This document shows positions 62,635 to 64,000 of a stretch of 64,000 bases of DNA, piece after piece (the stretch's first letter is position 1; each line of letters opens with the position of its first letter). Source of the stretch: Sphingomonas cannabina (GTDB taxonomy: Bacteria; Pseudomonadota; Alphaproteobacteria; Sphingomonadales; Sphingomonadaceae). Under the pieces are notes generated by a model. The model searched no databases and had not been told where the DNA came from. It was given only the letters and a program-made list of their open reading frames with translations. The translations under genes and the position numbers were made by a program. Where the stretch lies: the NCBI RefSeq assembly GCF_021391395.1, contig NZ_CP090059.1, positions 62,001 to 126,000 on the forward strand. The letters run 5' to 3'.

Positions 62635-63669
62635 TCACCGCGTGAGCGCGATCCCGAAGCGGGCGTGGGTATCGTTGATGCGATAGTCGTCGAGCGCCTC
62701 GCCATAGCCGGTGAAGGCCTGGCCGAAGAGATAGATGCCGATGCCGTCGCCCACGCCCGCGAGCGGATAGGACGCGAACAGCTCGGCCCCGCCCTTGCCG
62801 GTGCCGGGATTGCCGCGCGCGGTGACGGATAGCTTGATCCCGTCGGCCTGGCCGATCGCGGCCTTGAGCGAGGTATAGCCCCAGTAACGGTCGAGCCCGG
62901 ACGTGTCGTCGAGGAACGCCCAGACCTGCGGCACCAGCTCGGCGTGCCATCCGTCGCCGAGGTCGAATCTTTTGGCCGCGCGCAGGGTCAGCCGGTTGAC
63001 GGAGATCGAGCCGGGGCCGTCCTCGCCGTTCGAGTCATGGCGGAAGCCTGCGGCGACGTTGAGATCGTGGGCCACCGGTATGTCGAAGAAGGCCTCGGGG
63101 CTGTAGGTGGTGCTCCGGAACGGGGCGGACGGGCGGTCGATCGCCCAGAACATCGTCTGGGTATAGGCGAAGGTGAAGCGCGACAGCAGTCCGTCGCCGC
63201 CGAACGGCTTGAGCGCGAAGCTCACCTGCAGCTTGGCGCCCGCGTCGTCGGCGCCGACGACGCCGTAGATCGGCTCATAGGGCGCGAAGCGGTCGAGGAA
63301 ACCGGAAGCTTCGCCATTGCCTGAGGCGACGACGGTCTCCCGCGCGATCGGCGCGGCGGCGGGCGGCGCCGGCTGAGCCGCGGCGACGCCGGTCTCGGCC
63401 AGGCGATAGCCGAGCTTGACGAAGCCGTGCGCCGGCACCTCAGCCGGCGAGCCGCTCACCGGCTCGAGGACGAGGCGTGTGCCGTCCGCGGCGGTGATCT
63501 CGAGCCGCGCAGGGGGCACCGAACTCTGGGCGGCCTCGCCCTCGTTGACCAGATAGATGTCGACGCCCTGCCGCGCCGCCTCCGCGGAGGCGATCGGGGC
63601 AGGCAACTGTCGGACCTGAGCCGCGGCGGGCGTCGCGGCGGCGGCGAGAATCAAGGGAAGGAGGCGCAT
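62635..63669 (-). CDS. Outer-membrane phospholipase A (PldA-like)
   Basis: This 344-residue protein has a signal peptide, a periplasmic leader of about 120 residues, and the OMPLA beta-barrel. YTQTMFWAI is followed by FRSTTYSPEAFFDIP and the catalytic set His211-Ser213-Asn225 in RHDSNGEDG...SVNRL. It hydrolyses phospholipids in the outer leaflet. The long leader beyond the signal is more than enteric PldA has. It lies 58 nt upstream of the peroxiredoxin gene. Confidence 0.87.
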   Translation of the reverse strand: MRLLPLILAAAATPAAAQVRQLPAPIASAEAARQGVDIYLVNEGEAAQSSVPPARLEITAADGTRLVLEPVSGSPAEVPAHGFVKLGYRLAETGVAAAQPAPPAAAPIARETVVASGNGEASGFLDRFAPYEPIYGVVGADDAGAKLQVSFALKPFGGDGLLSRFTFAYTQTMFWAIDRPSAPFRSTTYSPEAFFDIPVAHDLNVAAGFRHDSNGEDGPGSISVNRLTLRAAKRFDLGDGWHAELVPQVWAFLDDTSGLDRYWGYTSLKAAIGQADGIKLSVTARGNPGTGKGGAELFASYPLAGVGDGIGIYLFGQAFTGYGEALDDYRINDTHARFGIALTR

Positions 63670-63719
63670 TGCGGGCGGAACTCCTAGCCGTCCGCCGACA
63701 GGCGCGCTAGGCGGGGGTC

Positions 63720-64000
63720 ATGGCTGTCACCCCCTCAGACGTCGCGCTTGCGCACCGGCTCGCCGATGCCGCGGGCGCCGCGATCCGCCCACTGTTCCGC
63801 GCCGAGTTCGGCCTGGAGATGAAATCCGACGAGACCCCCGTCACCCGCGCCGATCGCGAGGCCGAGGCCGCGATGCGGCGGCTGATCAAGGCCGAGGCGC
63901 CGCGCGACGGCATCGCCGGGGAGGAATATGGGATCGAGGAGGGATCGAGCGGCCGCCAATGGGTGCTCGATCCAATCGACGGCACGCGCGCCTTCATCGC
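63720..64000 (+). CDS. Inositol-monophosphatase-family phosphatase (HisN-like), 5' part
   Basis: The 93 codons in view contain ETPVTRADREAE, GEEYG and the metal-binding WVLDPIDGTRAFI, the family core; the rest lies past the window edge. The form ETPVTxAD...GIAGEEYG...GTRAFI is close to histidinol-phosphate phosphatase HisN, which would complement hisC, but other family members fit too. It is divergent from pldA with 50 nt between. Confidence 0.85.
   Translation, partial: MAVTPSDVALAHRLADAAGAAIRPLFRAEFGLEMKSDETPVTRADREAEAAMRRLIKAEAPRDGIAGEEYGIEEGSSGRQWVLDPIDGTRAFI

Overview
The window is chromosomal DNA of a motile, Gram-negative, high-GC alphaproteobacterium, most likely a sphingomonad (Sphingomonas or a close relative). 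This is an inference from gene order (ubiG/lysC/ptsP, metX/metW next to hisC/tyrA, ftsE/ftsX/ydcF/plsC, cpoB/tilS/ftsH), from COQ9- and UbiG-type ubiquinone genes, and from short palindromic repeats typical of the group. No rRNA or plasmid gene is visible.

Region 1 (1-15453) is a flagellar locus. On the minus strand are flhA (cut by the window edge), a rod-type transglycosylase, flgN, flgM, flgA and a small motB/motA-like pair. On the plus strand are flgBCDEFGHIJKL and then a full-length motA/motB. Two divergent sigma-54-type promoters (flgB at 4731-4746, the small motA-like gene at 4515-4530) flank two identical-armed inverted repeats, CGGCAA-N4-TTGCCG, centred 20 bp apart (4652-4687). These look like shared enhancer sites for a flagellar activator. 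A third sigma-54-type promoter (1939-1954) drives the transglycosylase/flhA unit, and a sigma-28-like promoter precedes the second motA. This reads as a flagellar hierarchy with two stator sets.

Region 2 (15480-43320) is mostly housekeeping: tRNA-Leu(GAG), a MATE exporter, a zinc-ribbon protein, ftsEX-ydcF-plsC, tyrA/hisC, metX-GNAT-metW, ssb, feoAB (no canonical start codon for feoB), a COQ9-family gene, a DMT exporter, an Old Yellow Enzyme, ubiG, lysC, a nitronate monooxygenase, ptsP (EI-Ntr), a RodZ-like protein, cpoB, tilS and ftsH.

Region 3 (about 43322-47458) looks like a small decayed integrative element. It has a secreted-protein gene cut to 35 codons, an unknown membrane protein, a divergent marR/FAD-monooxygenase pair with operator-like palindromes, and a frameshifted, truncated tyrosine integrase beside tRNA-Leu(CAG).

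Region 4 (47651-64000) returns to core genes: an NDUFA9-like protein, uppP, gltD-(DUF2059-like)-gltB, an alginate-lyase-family protein, a GST, a PEBP-family protein, an SDR, a GGDEF protein, a peroxiredoxin, outer-membrane phospholipase A and the start of an inositol-monophosphatase-family gene. Within it, 59491-59919 holds a compact unit I do not recognise: a perfect palindrome, a sigma-54-type promoter at enhancer distance, and two very short single-helix membrane peptides. It is the best candidate here for an undescribed system.

Four copies of one double-hairpin repeat (around 1986, 26020, 38204 and 56270) and two other palindromic elements punctuate gene borders.
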